A stretch of DNA of 64,000 nucleotides from Nymphaea colorata (lineage: Eukaryota; Streptophyta; Magnoliopsida; Nymphaeales; Nymphaeaceae): contig NC_045142.1 of NCBI RefSeq assembly GCF_008831285.2, positions 4,037,501 to 4,101,500 on the forward strand. The letters are read 5' to 3'. A model generated the notes under the pieces. The model was not told the origin of the DNA. It did no database searches and saw nothing but the letters and a program-made list of their open reading frames with translations. The translations under genes and the position numbers were made by a program. This document shows, one piece after another, positions 1 to 13,198 of the stretch (the first letter of the stretch is position 1; the number at the start of each line of letters is the position of its first letter).

Positions 1-306
1 TAAAGTTATTGTGTAAATAAAAAATAGACAAAAAAAGAAAGATGTTTTTTTTTTCCCAACTACAACTGATCTGCTTTGTTGGCCGCAGACCAAAGATAAG
101 TTTATTCAAGTTCCTTTTTGAACTCTTTCTTTTTTCTCAACTTATTCTTAGTGGCAAGTAAATTTTTTTTTTGGGGTATTGGTTTATCCTTAAACCGTGT
201 AAGAAAATAGGTTGGCATGTATTTTTGGATTGATTCAAACTGTTAGAAAGTGTTTATAATTGTTTGTTTTAGCATTGTAAAATGATTCATGACCTCATAC
301 ATATAT

Positions 307-578
307 TAGGGGTGAGCGTCGGGCTAGCCCGTTTAGCCCGTTAAGAATAAAAAAATATATTTTTTATTTTTTAATAATAGATATTTATTATTAATAAATA
401 TATTTTATATTAAAAATTATTTTATAATTAAAAAAATATTTTTAATTAAAAAATTATTTTTAAATTAAAAAATTTATTTTTTAATTAAAAAAATTATTTT
501 TAAATTTTAAATGGGCCGGGCCGAGCCCAGGCCAAGACCCAGGCTATCGGGCCAGGCCCGGCCCGATGCCCACCCTTA
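307..578. mobile_element. hAT-like MITE with GC-rich ends and AT-rich core
   Basis: The left end begins TAGGGGTGAGCGTCGGGC and the right end, read on the other strand, begins TAAGGGTGGGCATCGGGC, giving imperfect terminal inverted repeats of about 18 bp. The flanks acatatat and tcatatac match at six of eight positions, as expected of an aged 8 bp target duplication. The interior is almost pure A/T between GC-rich arms. TAGGGGTG-type ends with 8 bp duplications are typical of non-autonomous plant hAT elements. It has no coding capacity. Confidence 0.6.
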
Positions 579-2546
579 TCATATACTAGTCGCAATACCA
601 CACTTTTGCTTCTTCAGATAAATTTTTTGATACAGGGAGATTGTGGTATTAAACTAAAAACTATGGGTATAGGTTTTTGATTGATTGGGAGAAAATCCCA
701 CCACCCGAGTGAAAGCCGAAGCCTCTACCCTTCCCCTATCCCTCTAGGGTTCAGGACTACGTCCCTTTTATGCTTCAACTTGCATGTTAGTGTCACCCTT
801 TTGCAGCATAGAAAATTAACGCTAAATTCTTCTTATACTTCAACTTGCATATGAGTGTCCCTCTTTTGTAGCATAGAGAGTTGATGCAACTTCAATAAAG
901 TGAAATAATAGAGTGCCCACTTAAAAATGTAAATGAGTCATATATTTATGAAACCAAACTTAGATCTGTCTAATTGGATCTAGTACATAAATATGGAGCT
1001 GCCACTAATCAGATCTGGATTTGAAGTGCAACTTCATTCACTTAATCCGAATAAAAGTCTCATATTGTGGCATCTAAATTTAACAACATTGGTGTATTTA
1101 ATCATACAAATCAATGAACGCAAAAATAACTAAATTTGGAATAAATCTAATCAAAGAACATTACACTCATTGAAACAATTCAAAATCCAGAAGCTTTGTT
1201 ATTTTATGCACAACATTGTCAGGCAGATCTTTGTGAATTTCTAGAGAATATTTTGGCGTCCCAGCTTAACGATTGCATGATGCTGTGGTCGACAGCTGAG
1301 GTTTATATATTGTCCTCTAATCTTCTTCCATGAACTGTTCCAGAAACTGATGCCCTCCTTTTATTTCCTGATTTCAACATCTTTGAAAGCTGGAAATAAG
1401 AAAATCCTGGTTTTCTAGATTTTAATTGCTGTCAAATCTCATTGCCTTGACACGTGAAAATGATTCAAGATATTCGTGAGGTCATTATCTAGAATCACTC
1501 ACTGACGAGACCCAATCCTGGAGAGATTTCTAGAACATGCTTTTATGCAAAAAAAAATTCAACAGTACAATTAGAACTTGCAGCATCATAGAAGAAGTGC
1601 TGCCAAAAATTTCAAGGTCTAGATTTTCTTGCCGAGGACAAAGTTTCATTGTATATAGAAAAAAGTATTATTATTATTTTTTATTGCGTCTGCAGATTTT
1701 TTTTTTTTCTAATTACATGGAAAACTTTTCACATTGATCTATGGAAAAGAAAAAATTAGACAGTTGAACGGGAAAAGTCCAGATTTGAGTAGAGATGATA
1801 GCTATAACAACAAGGTTGGTTTATTTATATGAACGAATATAAGATCCATATAATTAGTTTCAGAGCGCCTTGGGCTTGAGCCTAAACGAGCTGAGCTCGG
1901 CTTATCAAGCATGCATGATGAGCTCGAGCCGAGTTCAAATGAGTGAGTGCAGCTGGACTATAATTGGGTTTTGATATTTGGTTGATCTGGATCCAAATAA
2001 GCAGAGATGCCAACAGATTGGATTTAAATTAAACGTATTTTATTTAGCCATATTTGTTTTTTCGGATGTTTCCATATTCAAAATTGCATTCAGATTCAAA
2101 CATGGAGGAACAAAAACCCATACTACATATATCCACATCTAAATTCACCAATCCAAATCCAGTTTAAATCCAATTTTTTGAATTTACATCGGATCCAAAT
2201 CTTAATCCCACTTCTAAACCAATTCCAATTAACCACAATACGATATGTTAAAGCCGACTTTGAAAATGCACGGACATTGGATATGAAGTTTTTACTTAAA
2301 ATTATATCTGAATCTAAACTCAATCGGATATTTATTTAAATCTGACACCAAATCCAAGTTCGACAAGGTGTCATTTCTTAAATCTGAACCTGATCTGAAT
2401 TCTTAATCAAATGTTAATTTTTTTCTCCATATCCAATATTTTTGAAAATATCGGATCATTTATATCCCTAGGCAAGAGGGTCAACCAATATGAGGCTGAA
2501 GTACCATGGTTAATGACAAAAATATTCTCAGTTTACACTGAACAAG

Positions 2547-2636
2547 AAAACTTTTTGTAAACACAAAAAAATAAATCAATAAAAAGTAAAAAAAACTTTT
2601 TGTAAACACAAAAAAATAAATCAATAAAAAGTAAAA
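2547..2636. repeat. Two-copy 45 bp tandem repeat
   Basis: A 45 bp unit starting ctttttgtaaacac occurs at 2551 and again at 2596, essentially identical in both copies. It is A-rich and non-coding. The near identity suggests a recent local duplication. Confidence 0.85.
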
Positions 2637-2774
2637 AGACTATAATTGACATTTCTTTTTAAAAAAATTACCAAAGTGTCTCATCTGCTTCTCATCTGCT
2701 CTTCAGTTGTGCGCGCTTACAACATCGATCTTAACTGGGTTGTGTCCATAGAACAAAGAAAACAAATCACTTAA

Positions 2775-2930
2775 CGAACTCCTTTATAAATCTTCAAAAA
2801 CTTTCAAGAAGCTAAATTTCTCGTGAAGAGTGGCACAAATTATAACACCTCACTACGAGAAAGTTTAATCCTTATCCTATAATTTAAAATGGTTTTGAAG
2901 ATTCTTAGAAATCTTTGAGATTCCTAACTA
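2775..2930. repeat. Foldback repeat, copy 1 of 3
   Basis: This copy is related to the segments at 3692-3860 and 3880-4013. All share a left part (cttcaa...caagaa...gctaaattt...cgtg) and a right part (gaagattctt...aaatcttt) that is the reverse complement of the left arm. It is the most diverged of the three. It resembles a small MITE with subterminal inverted repeats. No superfamily can be assigned. Confidence 0.5.
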
Positions 2931-3691
2931 AGAGTCCGTGCTAGAAAATGAGCCTTGTAGTATTTACTGTTGTGTTTTTGTTAGAAAGGAAAGTACTTGA
3001 ACTATTTGATTCTAGCAGAATAACCTCTCTCTCTCTTAGGTCTTCTCTGCTAGCTCAGTCAATTGCAGATTTCTCACTCTTGCTCTATCACAGGATTGAG
3101 CTCCCAAAAACTTTCCGGTGTTTGGATGTTACCTTCGTCTAACCCGCTAAGTTTTCTAATGAGTTTCTAAAAGACATGTTGAGCAGTAACAGGCTAGAGA
3201 TGCCTATGCTTCGTATGGAAAAAGATGGGTTGCTATGGAATGAGAAAACTATAAACTCAGTGGAGATGAATGACATATGGCAGATGATAAGAAAGCGGTT
3301 TCCCGGGGAAGATTGGATGAGCAATGGGCATCCTGCAAGCAGATGTTCTAGTTTCAGTAAGAACATTGCTCACCTCTTCCCTATCTCTCATGGCTCCGCT
3401 TGTATAGATACTCGAGAAGGTCGTTTCGAGTAATTCTTGTTTGTTTTTCTCTGTATGTATCATTTGTTTTGATTCATTAACAAAGTGGGAGGCAGAACCT
3501 CCAGCAGATGGTTTTCAGGGAAAAAAACTAAGGGGCAGGCTTTTGAATCCCTCTTATAAAATCAGGTTTCTTCAAAGCTGAGTTTTCTTCGTACCCAGTT
3601 TTGATGACACCAAAATACTCTAAAAACCTGGTTTTAAGGGCAAAACTATACTACTCTCTGACCCCCGGAAGAACAACAAAAACTACCCATT

Positions 3692-4013
3692 TAACCAACT
3701 CTTTTATAAACCCTGAAAGAAAATATTTTCAAGAATCTTTAATATGGAGCTAAATTTTTTGGTGATGAGTCTGACAAATTATAACACATTCCCATGAGAA
3801 AGTTCAATCCTTTTCATAGAGTTTATGATGGGTTGAAGATTCTTGAAAATCTTTGATACTGCTCTACAAAAACTACGGATTTAGCCAACTCTTTTATGAA
3901 CCCTCAAAGATTTTCAAGAATCTTCAATATGGAGCTAAATTTTCTCGTGATGGTCATACAAATTGTATGAAGAAACGGCCATACAAATTCTTGAAAATCT
4001 TTGAGGCTCCTAG
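3692..4013. repeat. Foldback MITE-like repeat, copies 2 and 3 in tandem
   Basis: Copy 2 (3692-3860) and copy 3 (3880-4013) lie head to tail. In copy 3 the left arm, tcaaagattttcaagaatct at 3904, is complementary to aaattcttgaaaatctttga ending near 4004, so about 100 bp can fold into a hairpin with arms of some 20 bp. Both copies are preceded by the same ccaactcttttat sequence, which suggests local duplication rather than independent insertion. Non-coding. Confidence 0.55.
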
Positions 4014-5211
4014 CATTTTTGAAGTAAAAACCGGAGCTGCTAAACTGAGTTCGCAAATCTGGTGTTACCTGAACACCCTCTTCATATTTCAGCTTCACAA
4101 CCGCATGGGTTCCCATCCGTCTTCGAGAACTAATTGTAAATTCATGACACATATTGTTGATCTTAAGATGGTTATATGACAAGGTTTTAGCTTGACTTTT
4201 ATGGAAAACACACGCTAGAGTTGAAGAATGCACACATACATAGTCCATTCAAGGTCTCTCTCAGCCTTATTCATACTACAGCCTGCTGAAGTCTGAGCTC
4301 CTAGCATGAACTCATGATCTGCGGCAACAATCCCCCAATCCAAGCTGGAAAGCGTGTTTGGTGTTCAAAATCGGGATTAGCTAAGTCAAGCCAAGTTCCA
4401 CCAGTGGACTCTAGGTGAGTGAGGTTTCTCAGCGCTTGGTAGAAAGCCGAAGCTTCTACCCAACTCTTTATCTCCCTTGTATACATGACCCACTTGTCTG
4501 GTCTCGGAGTGCCCCTCCTGTCATGCTTTAGCTTGCACATCGGTGGCCTTCTTTTTACCGCACATAAGGCTGATGTCACGAGAATTAGAAATGGGAACCA
4601 GCTGCCTATTGGTCTTCACTCTGGCTATTGCGCAAACCCCCTTGGATCTACCTGTGGATTCAATCGAACAATATTTATGTAAACAAGAAGATTAGGATGA
4701 CCCAAGAACACAAAAGCCGCCGGCCCTTCAAGTCCTGGGTTGTGTTGGCATAAACAATGGCAAATGGACACTCATCAACTTAAGTACTACACTTATTATC
4801 ATGGACATACTCATATACATAGTACTCATGGGAATTGAACTAGAGACATGTATGAAAATGTTCTCCAACCCAAGACAAGACAGCTACACTATACCCATGG
4901 AGGCGATAAGTCATCTCTTCTACCGAAACTTTTCTGTTTGCTTTGATCGCCATAAACATTTTCCCATTGTACTAATATATGTTATTGTGTGCGTTTGCAT
5001 TACAATCTTTTTTAAGTGTACACAACATATAGACAAGTACATATAAGTATAAGATGATGCACATAATTGCTTTCCCAAAAAATTGGGTGCAAAGCTTGAT
5101 TATTTGCTTAGTTATAAAATCAAAATAAGTGCAATCAAGTATCCCACTCTTATTCACTATATTCATAACCAAATATGCATATTTTGAGTAATTTTTCATA
5201 GTATTACAGGT

Positions 5212-5623
5212 AGGTTTCTGATATACCCGATTTGGACCGGATATCTGATCAACCGTTTCGAAAAAAACCAGATAGGAACAAAAAGAATTATATCTGATTA
5301 AGATATCAGATCATATTCATATATGAGAAATGGCATCCGATCATATTTTTGATTGTGCATACACATAAATCTCTGATCGGATTCATATTCGGATCGAATT
5401 TAGTTGTAGACAGTTATCCTAAACCCAACACCCATATGTTTTCTGTAAATGGGCCAGATTTGTTTCAAAAGTCAGATTCAGATTATGAAATCGGATTTCA
5501 GATTCAAATTCAGATATGACTACTGTTCATATTATAATTAGAAGATCTAAAAATTGAATTGAAAAAAAAAGGGGGCATGGCTAATAGTATATCATATTCA
5601 AATCCGATTTATAAACATCCCTA
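5212..5623. mobile_element. hAT-like MITE of the CGGAT-rich family
   Basis: The right end, read on the minus strand, begins TAGGGATGTTTATAAATCGG, and the left end begins TAGGTTTCTGATATACCCG. The flanks attacagg and actatggg match at five of eight positions, suggesting an eroded 8 bp target duplication. The interior is full of short words such as cggat, atccgat and ggatat in both orientations. Related degenerate stretches occur near 2000-2460, 6110-6300, 7407-7700, 17990-18330 and 27200-27620. No coding capacity. Confidence 0.45.
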
Positions 5624-6426
5624 ACTATGGGCTTGTTCTTTGAATTTGAAGTGAAATCCGACAGCAAGAAGGTGGATGCTTATATTGAGGATTAGATCTT
5701 GGTTTAGTTATTGGATCAGGATCCAAGTCTATGTGGATCCTGGAAGCTGACGGAAGTGGGGTGAGCACCTCATTTACGTAGCCGGTGTTTTTATTTTATT
5801 GTATTGTATATGCTTACTTACGCACGGATGCCGATTTTGGTTTTGGCTTTGTTAGGCAACTGATCTTGTTTGGATATCATTTAATGGATCTGGTCATCGG
5901 TCACACGCCCTCAATTGCCGGGTCCGGGCCCTCTCCCCAGTGAACATAACTTTGACGTTCATGCCCATAAAACAAGTGGCCAGACCGCCCACCGATCTAG
6001 ACCAGCTAATATGATCTGAACTTCGACGAATCCAGATCCCGCTCCGCTCTGCAGTACCCGTTAACTATACGTATCGTGTTTAGGGAGCCAAACGGATCCG
6101 ACATGCTGGATTCTACTGTTCCAAGCTCACATCCATTTAATCGGATATGGTTAAAGAAACTTGGATGCAATTGTTAACTAAATCCGAATAAGATGCTAAT
6201 ATGAATTTACTGAAATCGGATAATGATATGGCTCAATTAAATATAAATGTAGGATATCTCTGCAGTCAGATCTGTATTTAGTTTCAAAATAAGATTCAGG
6301 TTACTGGAAAACATTAGAGCATATATATATATATGTGTGTGTTTTTAGCTTGTTTTTAGCTTTCTTAAGCTACTTATCTTGTTTGGATATTGTTGAATAG
6401 ACTGTCTTATGTTTAAGCCTTAAGCC

Positions 6427-6573
6427 TAGGCATCCAGCCGGGTACCCAATGGTACCTGGTACCCAGCTCTACTTGAGCCAAAAAAGGCATCAGCTCGGGT
6501 GGACCAACTAAACCCGGTTAGGTTCGGTAAGATATTTTTATTGATTTATATGTAATTATAATATTTTATTAAG

Positions 6574-6650
<77 letters not shown>

Positions 6651-6773
6651 TTTAACCAGCACAGGCCAGGCCCAACTTCGGGTTTCATGTGTCAGGCTGG
6701 GCAGCAATTACAAGTTGCGGCCCATTCTAGCCCAACTCCTTATCCTGCCGGACCGACCCAATATCCAGGCCTA
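6427..6773. mobile_element. hAT-like MITE containing a TA microsatellite
   Basis: The ends read TAGGCATCCAGCCGGGT and, on the other strand, TAGGCCTGGATATTGGGT. The flanks cttaagcc and cttacgtc match at six of eight positions, consistent with an old 8 bp duplication. A (TA)n tract fills the middle (6582-6648). The GC-rich arms with pyrimidine/purine words (gggtaccc, cccaac) resemble the elements at 307-578 and 31433-31790. Confidence 0.5.
6582..6648. repeat. (TA)n microsatellite
   Basis: An uninterrupted run of about 33 TA dinucleotides inside the hAT-like element at 6427-6773. Length is probably variable. Confidence 0.95.
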
Positions 6774-7406
6774 CTTACGTCCTCCTACTGGATCAAGTAT
6801 CGGCACTTCATAAACTTAACCAAACTGCCCATAGATCCAAGACCCGCTTTACACCCACGCACTCTCTCGAAGTAAGCGGATCGGAGATACCGGATTATTT
6901 ATCCTATTTCAAATCCATTTAATGGGGATTGCCAAAGAAATTGGGATCCAATCTAGAATACATGTGATCTTTTCTTTCGTATTTAGCTCAGCCATAACCC
7001 CTACCTACGTGTAAAAGATAAATGGCTCTACCTCTGTTGCCTGCTGCCAACTGTTAAAATATTTTCTGAACTTGCTGACAATATTCGGGTCGCGCCCAAA
7101 TGTTTATTATTACTAGGCTTCTCTTCTGCCTAACCTCAGCTTACTAACTCCAAAATAAAATAAAGAGAAAAGTGGGAAAGACAATAAATTAAATTAATGG
7201 TAGCCAATTAAAAAGTGCCTAAGGTCTATCTTCTGCTTGTGCCAGGGCATGGATCTCCAGCTGGCTTCTGCTTAGAGCTGCTGATAGGGTTTGAACTTGA
7301 GACCTATTGAGCTTGGTTTCAGACAAGTTTGCATGATTGGGGTCTCGACTGAAAGAAACAAAGAATTAAAGGTAGGGCATAGGAACAACCAATGTCGCTA
7401 AGATTA

Positions 7407-7700
7407 GGGATGCGAATATATCCGATTTGAATCGGATATTTGACTCAACCAATTCGTAAAAGTCGGATATGGAAAAAAAAAATTAATATTCGATTAAGAA
7501 ATCAGAGTGGATTCATTTTTAGACAAACATCTTGTATCTAATGCTATTACATTTTGAAAATGGGCAAAATCCCGTTCAAAATTTGGATTCGTATTGTGAG
7601 ATCGGATTTTGGATTCAGATTCGGATATGACTTTTTTTATTTGAATTTGAAATATGTGAATATCCAAAAAAGCGCATATGATTAAGGATATATCTGATCT
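7407..7700. repeat. Degenerate CGGAT-rich repeat
   Basis: Starts tagggatgcgaatatatccg followed by alternating cggat/atccg words, like the right end of the element at 5212-5623. The other terminus is not clear. Probably a decayed hAT-like MITE. Confidence 0.4.
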
Positions 7701-10079
7701 GAACCTAATCCGCTATATATTGAAATTAAAAAAAAAAAAAGGACATATTCAAAATTATTGTTCTTATATATAGTGTTGATTGTTGGAACTTGGTAGAAGT
7801 CCAGCTCATGCGAGAAACTCTACAGTTATCCGTTATCCATCTAACGATCTAGAGCTCTAGGGAAGGTAGGAAAGTTGTCGGTCGATACCAGGCTATGGCA
7901 GCCCTACACTTGGAGCCTATAGACCCACAACCTCAACCACCCACACCTATGACCAGTGTAGGGCAGGTAGGTGCCTTCCGTCTAAGACTAAGGCGACGTG
8001 GATGAATCAGGCAGCTCGTTGCTCGGCTCGACTCAGTGCATAGACAGTAGCGGAGCTACAATCTTTTTTTTTTTTCTGTTAAGCAGCGGTGCTAATGCAT
8101 AACAACTCAATTTTAAACACTTGAAAGGAATTTAAAATCCCCCAAGTATATAGTATTGAGAGACACCATTATATAGTAACTAACAGGAGGCAGACATAAA
8201 TTTTTCATGAAAATGGTCGAATTAAAGTTTCTAAATTTTAACTAGGATCGAAATATCTTTTTCCAAATTTTTTATATAAAACAAGTGAAATTTTCTAAAA
8301 TTTACATGTAAATTGTAAAAAAAATAAAGTGGAGCCAAGGCCCAAACGAGCCTACCTTGACTCTGCCTCTAGTAACCAATAAGTCAAATTATATGGTTTG
8401 TGTTAGCAACTGCCTGCAAACCCTACCACGAAGTTGGACTAAGAGTGTGTTTGATGGCATCAGATCTCATGTCCGCAAACACCAAATTTCACCATCGTGT
8501 ATAAAATAAAAATTATGAAAACCAAAACTGACCACACTTAGTTTAGAATTTAAAAATATATTTGTATAGGGTTTAAATGAATAATTGTGATTAGTGCTCA
8601 AAGTTTTATGACCAAAGTCTCTCCATCTGAGTATAATTTTCCCGGAGAATAAGTTCCTTGGACTGGTTTTTGGTAAAGTTGTGCCAAAGTGAGAACCTTA
8701 ACTCCCAACAGATCCTTACTTGGAGTATGTCTAGGCGGAGTTCCATTGGATTCAAACCTGTATCCAAAACGTGAGGATCAAATCTTTCTCTATTTCTAGA
8801 TCTGTATCAAATCCGGTGTTGGGTGGGAAAATCTGGCATGAAAACGCTGCAGAAATATCCGGATACGCTTCTGAATCCAATCCAGAGCTGTAACTGATCT
8901 AATGTGCATATATGAATTAATGGATCCTGCTTTGGGAATCCAAATCCAAAGGCAATCGAATAATTTCAGGACTACTTAGCCGCTCCTTATAATCTAAAAA
9001 AAAGAGAAGGAAAAGGTTCATCTACCATAGCTTTTCTCAAACAATGTTACTAAAATCCGGCATGGAATCCAGTTGGCCGATTCAATGAGTAGGTTCAGTT
9101 GATATGAATCCACTAAAAGTGTGTATATATATATATATTAAAAATCAATAATATGCACTTTTAAAATATTGTAAGATGATAAAAAAACAAATGGTATCTG
9201 TCACATGATCCATATTGAATCAGCTGATGAACTGAATTAATTAGCGGCAAATTCAAATTGTTTAGACCTGGGTTGGCATTATTGACTCTGGAGCCGAGTA
9301 GGTGAGGCTGCCGCTTCCCTAAGTCATTTGTCTGTGGATAAGAAAAAGTGATAAAAATTCATTTCTTAAAAAGACGCATAGCGCTACTGGGCAGCAACGC
9401 GGCCTAAGTTTAAGGAGTCCAAGATTTGAATCTCGTGATTGTTTTATATTATTTCTTTGAACTGCAAATGGTGGCAAAAATGACACTTGAAGGATATGCT
9501 CCGAGTCAATTCAGACCTTAGAACAATGCACAAGATGGACAACCTTGAAAACAAAAAAGATATATGCCGGTGTGGGCAGTTGCCCGCACTAGCTTGTCAA
9601 TTTTCTTTCACTTTTATAATAAAATGGTTTAAGAAACATCTTTCTAAGTTTGCCATTGATTAAAAATTTTTCATTGAACTTAATGACAATTAATGCTTTT
9701 TATTAAATGCCAAAAATCCAGTTTTCCTCGAAATTAGAGAACCTAACGGAACCTTGTCACGGGATAAGGCACAAAAAGCAGTTGGAGAAAAGGCTTGTCA
9801 AGGGCGTTGAAAATTGAAATGAAGCCGTTGGATCAAGTTCCAATGAAGCTGCTTTGTACCCTGAACTCACATGTAAGTGGCACTTGTTTACTTCATACAT
9901 TAATCTAATTTCACATGCCACAAGTTCTAAAGTCAAGCTTTTTTTTTTGTATTATTACAAATTTTTTAGTCAAGGAAATAAATTAAAACTTTAGAATTCG
10001 ATAATATATTTTTATTATTCTTGCATGTAATTAAGAGAAATTAAAAAGAAAATTGTAAAAACATCCCCCAATTCACCAA

Positions 10080-10300
10080 GAGGGGCCGAACTAGAAATTT
10101 TTAGCCAAAAGACACTCAACACAAAAAATCATAACATACTAAGATATTGAATAGCAAAAGGTAAATAATTAAGGGCTCTAGTATATGAACAAACAAAATT
10201 GTTGGAGACCACCAATACAAAAATAAATAAAATTTGTGGGACTGTATGGGCAACTGCCCACACATGCCCACATGTGGCTTCGCCTCTGCCAGTCAAGTTC
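10080..10300. repeat. Degenerate repeat of the GGCGGAGCC / GGGCAACTGCCC family
   Basis: Starts gaggggccgaactagaaattt and ends with tatgggcaactgcccaca followed by acatgtggcttcgcctctgcc. This is the same order of motifs as at 12086-12261 and 13632-13807. Neighbouring segments near 8046-8370, 10588-10740 and 10760-10960 carry parts of the same consensus. Non-coding. Confidence 0.45.
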
Positions 10301-11655
10301 AAGTCATTCAATAGCAAAATCAAGAGCCTGTTATGAATTGTTTGATTAATATAACAAATGAGATTAAACTCAACTGAAACTCAAGCTTGGGGATTGCAAA
10401 TGCCATTTAATGATCGCGAGAACCTATAAGCAAAAGTTAATCTTCAGATTTTTGGTCAATTATTCTCATAAGTCTCTGTGCATTCATGTAAATTAAAAAA
10501 GTAAGTGCACAACAAATAAAATGACTTATCAAATCAAGCCTTAAGAATGCATAACAAGAATAGATCTTGGGCTTTCTCACCCTAGAATGGCAGAGCCAAA
10601 AAATTTGTGGTTCTAATGTAAGAAATCATAAATATGAGGGGGTGCCAATGTATAACAAATTAAATTATGGGGAGGAACCAATATGTAAATAAAAAAAATT
10701 ATGCGGATCACACAAGCCCACATTTAACTCCACCATTGCACTCAACACATTCATACATACGGGGTCGGAGCTAGAAATTTTTCATGAGGGGGCTGAATTA
10801 AAGTTTCTAAATTTTAACTAGGGCTTTTAACTAGGGCTGAAATAAAATTCTTTTATATAGAACAAGTAAAATTTTCTAAAATTTTCATGTAATTTTTTTT
10901 TTTAAATTGAACTAGGGCCAGGGCTCATGCGGGCCTACCTTGGCTCTGACCTGCATACATATAAAACTATTCTCAAAATAAGATTGAAGTTTCAAGTTTT
11001 ATAGTAAAAAAAATGAAAAGGAGAAAGAAAGAAAGACAAAAGAGCAGGTGAAAACCCTAATAAAAAAATGAATTAGAAAAACCAATCCCAAAATGAGATT
11101 AAGTCAACTGATTCAAGCCTTGAGCTACTTGGTTGGTCCGAGTTCTCATTTGACGAGGCGCTCGGCGGGCACATGGCTAGAGGGAATCGGCGTCAACCGC
11201 TTTCACATGCTTTCCGGCCACCTTCCCCGGGGCCCACGCGTGTGGGACTACCTCATGTGCAACTCATGAAGAGGACAAGACTCTCTCCCCCTTGAGATCC
11301 AAAAAGAGGGTGAAAAGTTCCCTTCCTTTTTCCCCTTGAATGAGCCAAAGTGGACAGAATGTTGAACTAACTACACTTTGAATCTGGGTCCAGTGTTGTC
11401 TTTGGATGGAGTTTAAATTAATGAATCCTTTAACAAATCCAAACTAACGACGTCTTAGATCAGGCTCGTATCCAACTCGGGCTCGATACTAAATCTGGAT
11501 TAGACATATATTGAGTCTCACTTCTGCATGTACCTAGTCTTAGATCTTAGACTCAATTTCGGATTCAGACACCTAAATCTCGTATTCCTTTTTTAGATTC
11601 CACTAAACGGATCCGATTTTAAGTTGGCAGTCAAAGAGATCCGACCCGTTGACGT

Positions 11656-13163
11656 CCCTAACATACCGTGGGGACCTTATGTTGGAAGGCCACCCGTTTG
11701 GCTGTCAAACTCTGGAGCTAGAGCTGCTGTTTGGTGCTGCGGCCGGTGGGAAGCCCATATCCAATTTATGATGAGGGCCACAATGCCGTCGTCTTGTCTT
11801 TTGTCTCCAGATCCGTATTGGATCTTGCTGTGGGATTCAAGCAGAAATATTTGAATGTTAAAAATTTTCTTTGTTCCAGTTCATGTTCTTGTTGAGCGAT
11901 CGTTTTCCGGTCAAATGTTCATTAATAAATTTAAATTATCGGAAAAGCCCGTTCAAAATTTTCATTCATTTTCAAAGGTACTTTTGCAAAAAAAAGAAAA
12001 AAAAATCAGTGTGAGTTCTAGATTGTTCTAAGATCTGGGGGCGATCCATTTGGCTCATGTTTCACTTCTTTTATGCGCCATCATAAGTGGCGGAGCCAGA
12101 AAAATTTTATGGATGGGCACTGATTCAAAGGTTTTCATACTCGAAGGGAGACTTACATATATAACAAAGCAAATATCAAACGATCTTAATGTAAAAATGA
12201 AAGAAAATTGAGAAGCTGGTTTCGACAACTGCCCACGGGAGCCTATATGTGGTTCCGCAATGCATCATACAAGGTAGTAACTATTTTAACATTTTATATG
12301 TTTATATCATTATGTACACGTTTGTATTAGTTTCAGCCAAGCCAACAAATGAGACCATTTCACCTTAATGAAAAGGTACAAGTTATCAAGCGTTATATCA
12401 TACCAAAAACTTTTCTTATGTATTAAACTAACTTTTCCATGTTTTTTATCTATATTTTTTCTAGATCTAGTGGCTCTTACCACGTGTATAGACTGATAAG
12501 CATGGATATCTAACGAACATTGCAAAATAAATGCATTGCTTTTTTTTTTTTCTGACTGGTTTATGTGGACTAAGTCATAGTGACATTTGGGATACTTAAT
12601 GCATGAACAGAAGATGTTGGGTGTCACAATCTACTTACTTTTCTTGCATTGTAAACGAGAAAATCGCGTTTATACAATAAAACTTAGTCACATTGTTGAC
12701 AACATAAGGCCCCATGTCTAGGACCAATCCACGTGTCAGCGATTGAAAGCAACAATAGTCGAATCTATCGGACATATTAAGATTTCTCGCTTTTCGTGAT
12801 AGTTCGCAACTCAATAGGTGTCAAAATGAACCGTGAAACTCACGGCAGTATACAATTTTGAGATTGATTCATAAAACACAGTATGTTGTCATTATCAACA
12901 GCTAAGTTTTTGTGACAATTTTTATATAGTTTCTAACATGGTCTGACTTTTTTATCCGCCACTCAAGGAAACTGTACCGACACTTTGCTCCTTTTTACTT
13001 GTGTTTTATCTAGCGTCACTAAAGGGGTGTTTGATATATTCAGGATAGTGGAATTTTAGAATCAAAATGTTTTTTTTTAATTATAATTATGAAACAAACG
13101 GGATATTTTGTTTTCGAAATTAAAAAACTGAAACCTGAAATTTTGATTTTATTTCAGTTTGAA
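11656..13163. repeat. 1.5 kb tandem duplication, copy 1
   Basis: This segment is repeated in direct orientation at 13199-14730. Shared landmarks include tgatgagggccacaatgcc (11768 and 13304), the small hAT-like element (12086 and 13632) and gcatgaacagaagatgttgg (12601 and 14164). Divergence is moderate, with many single changes and small indels. No conserved open frame spans both copies, so this is probably duplicated non-coding DNA. Confidence 0.85.
12086..12261. mobile_element. Small hAT-like MITE (GGCGGAGCC family)
   Basis: The left end is AGTGGCGGAGCCA and the right end on the other strand is CATTGCGGAACCA. The flanks ccatcata and gcatcata agree at seven of eight positions, an 8 bp target duplication typical of hAT elements. 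At about 176 bp it has no coding capacity. It lies inside copy 1 of the tandem duplication and has a counterpart at 13632-13807, so insertion preceded duplication. Confidence 0.6.
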
Positions 13164-13198
13164 GAGGAATTGTAATTATGAAATTTTCCCTTATAAAA

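Noticed and set aside
3176-3433. 85-codon frame with an ATG start (around LRMEKDGLLWNEKTINSVEM)
   Set aside because: No recognised domain, no partner exons and embedded between repeats. Most likely chance or an unrecognisable transposon fragment.
7250-7330. tRNA/SINE-like B box (ggtttgaact on the minus-strand sense gttcaaacc), with similar words near 17128 and 9425
   Set aside because: No matching A box at the right distance and no cloverleaf could be drawn, so neither a tRNA gene nor a SINE is supported.
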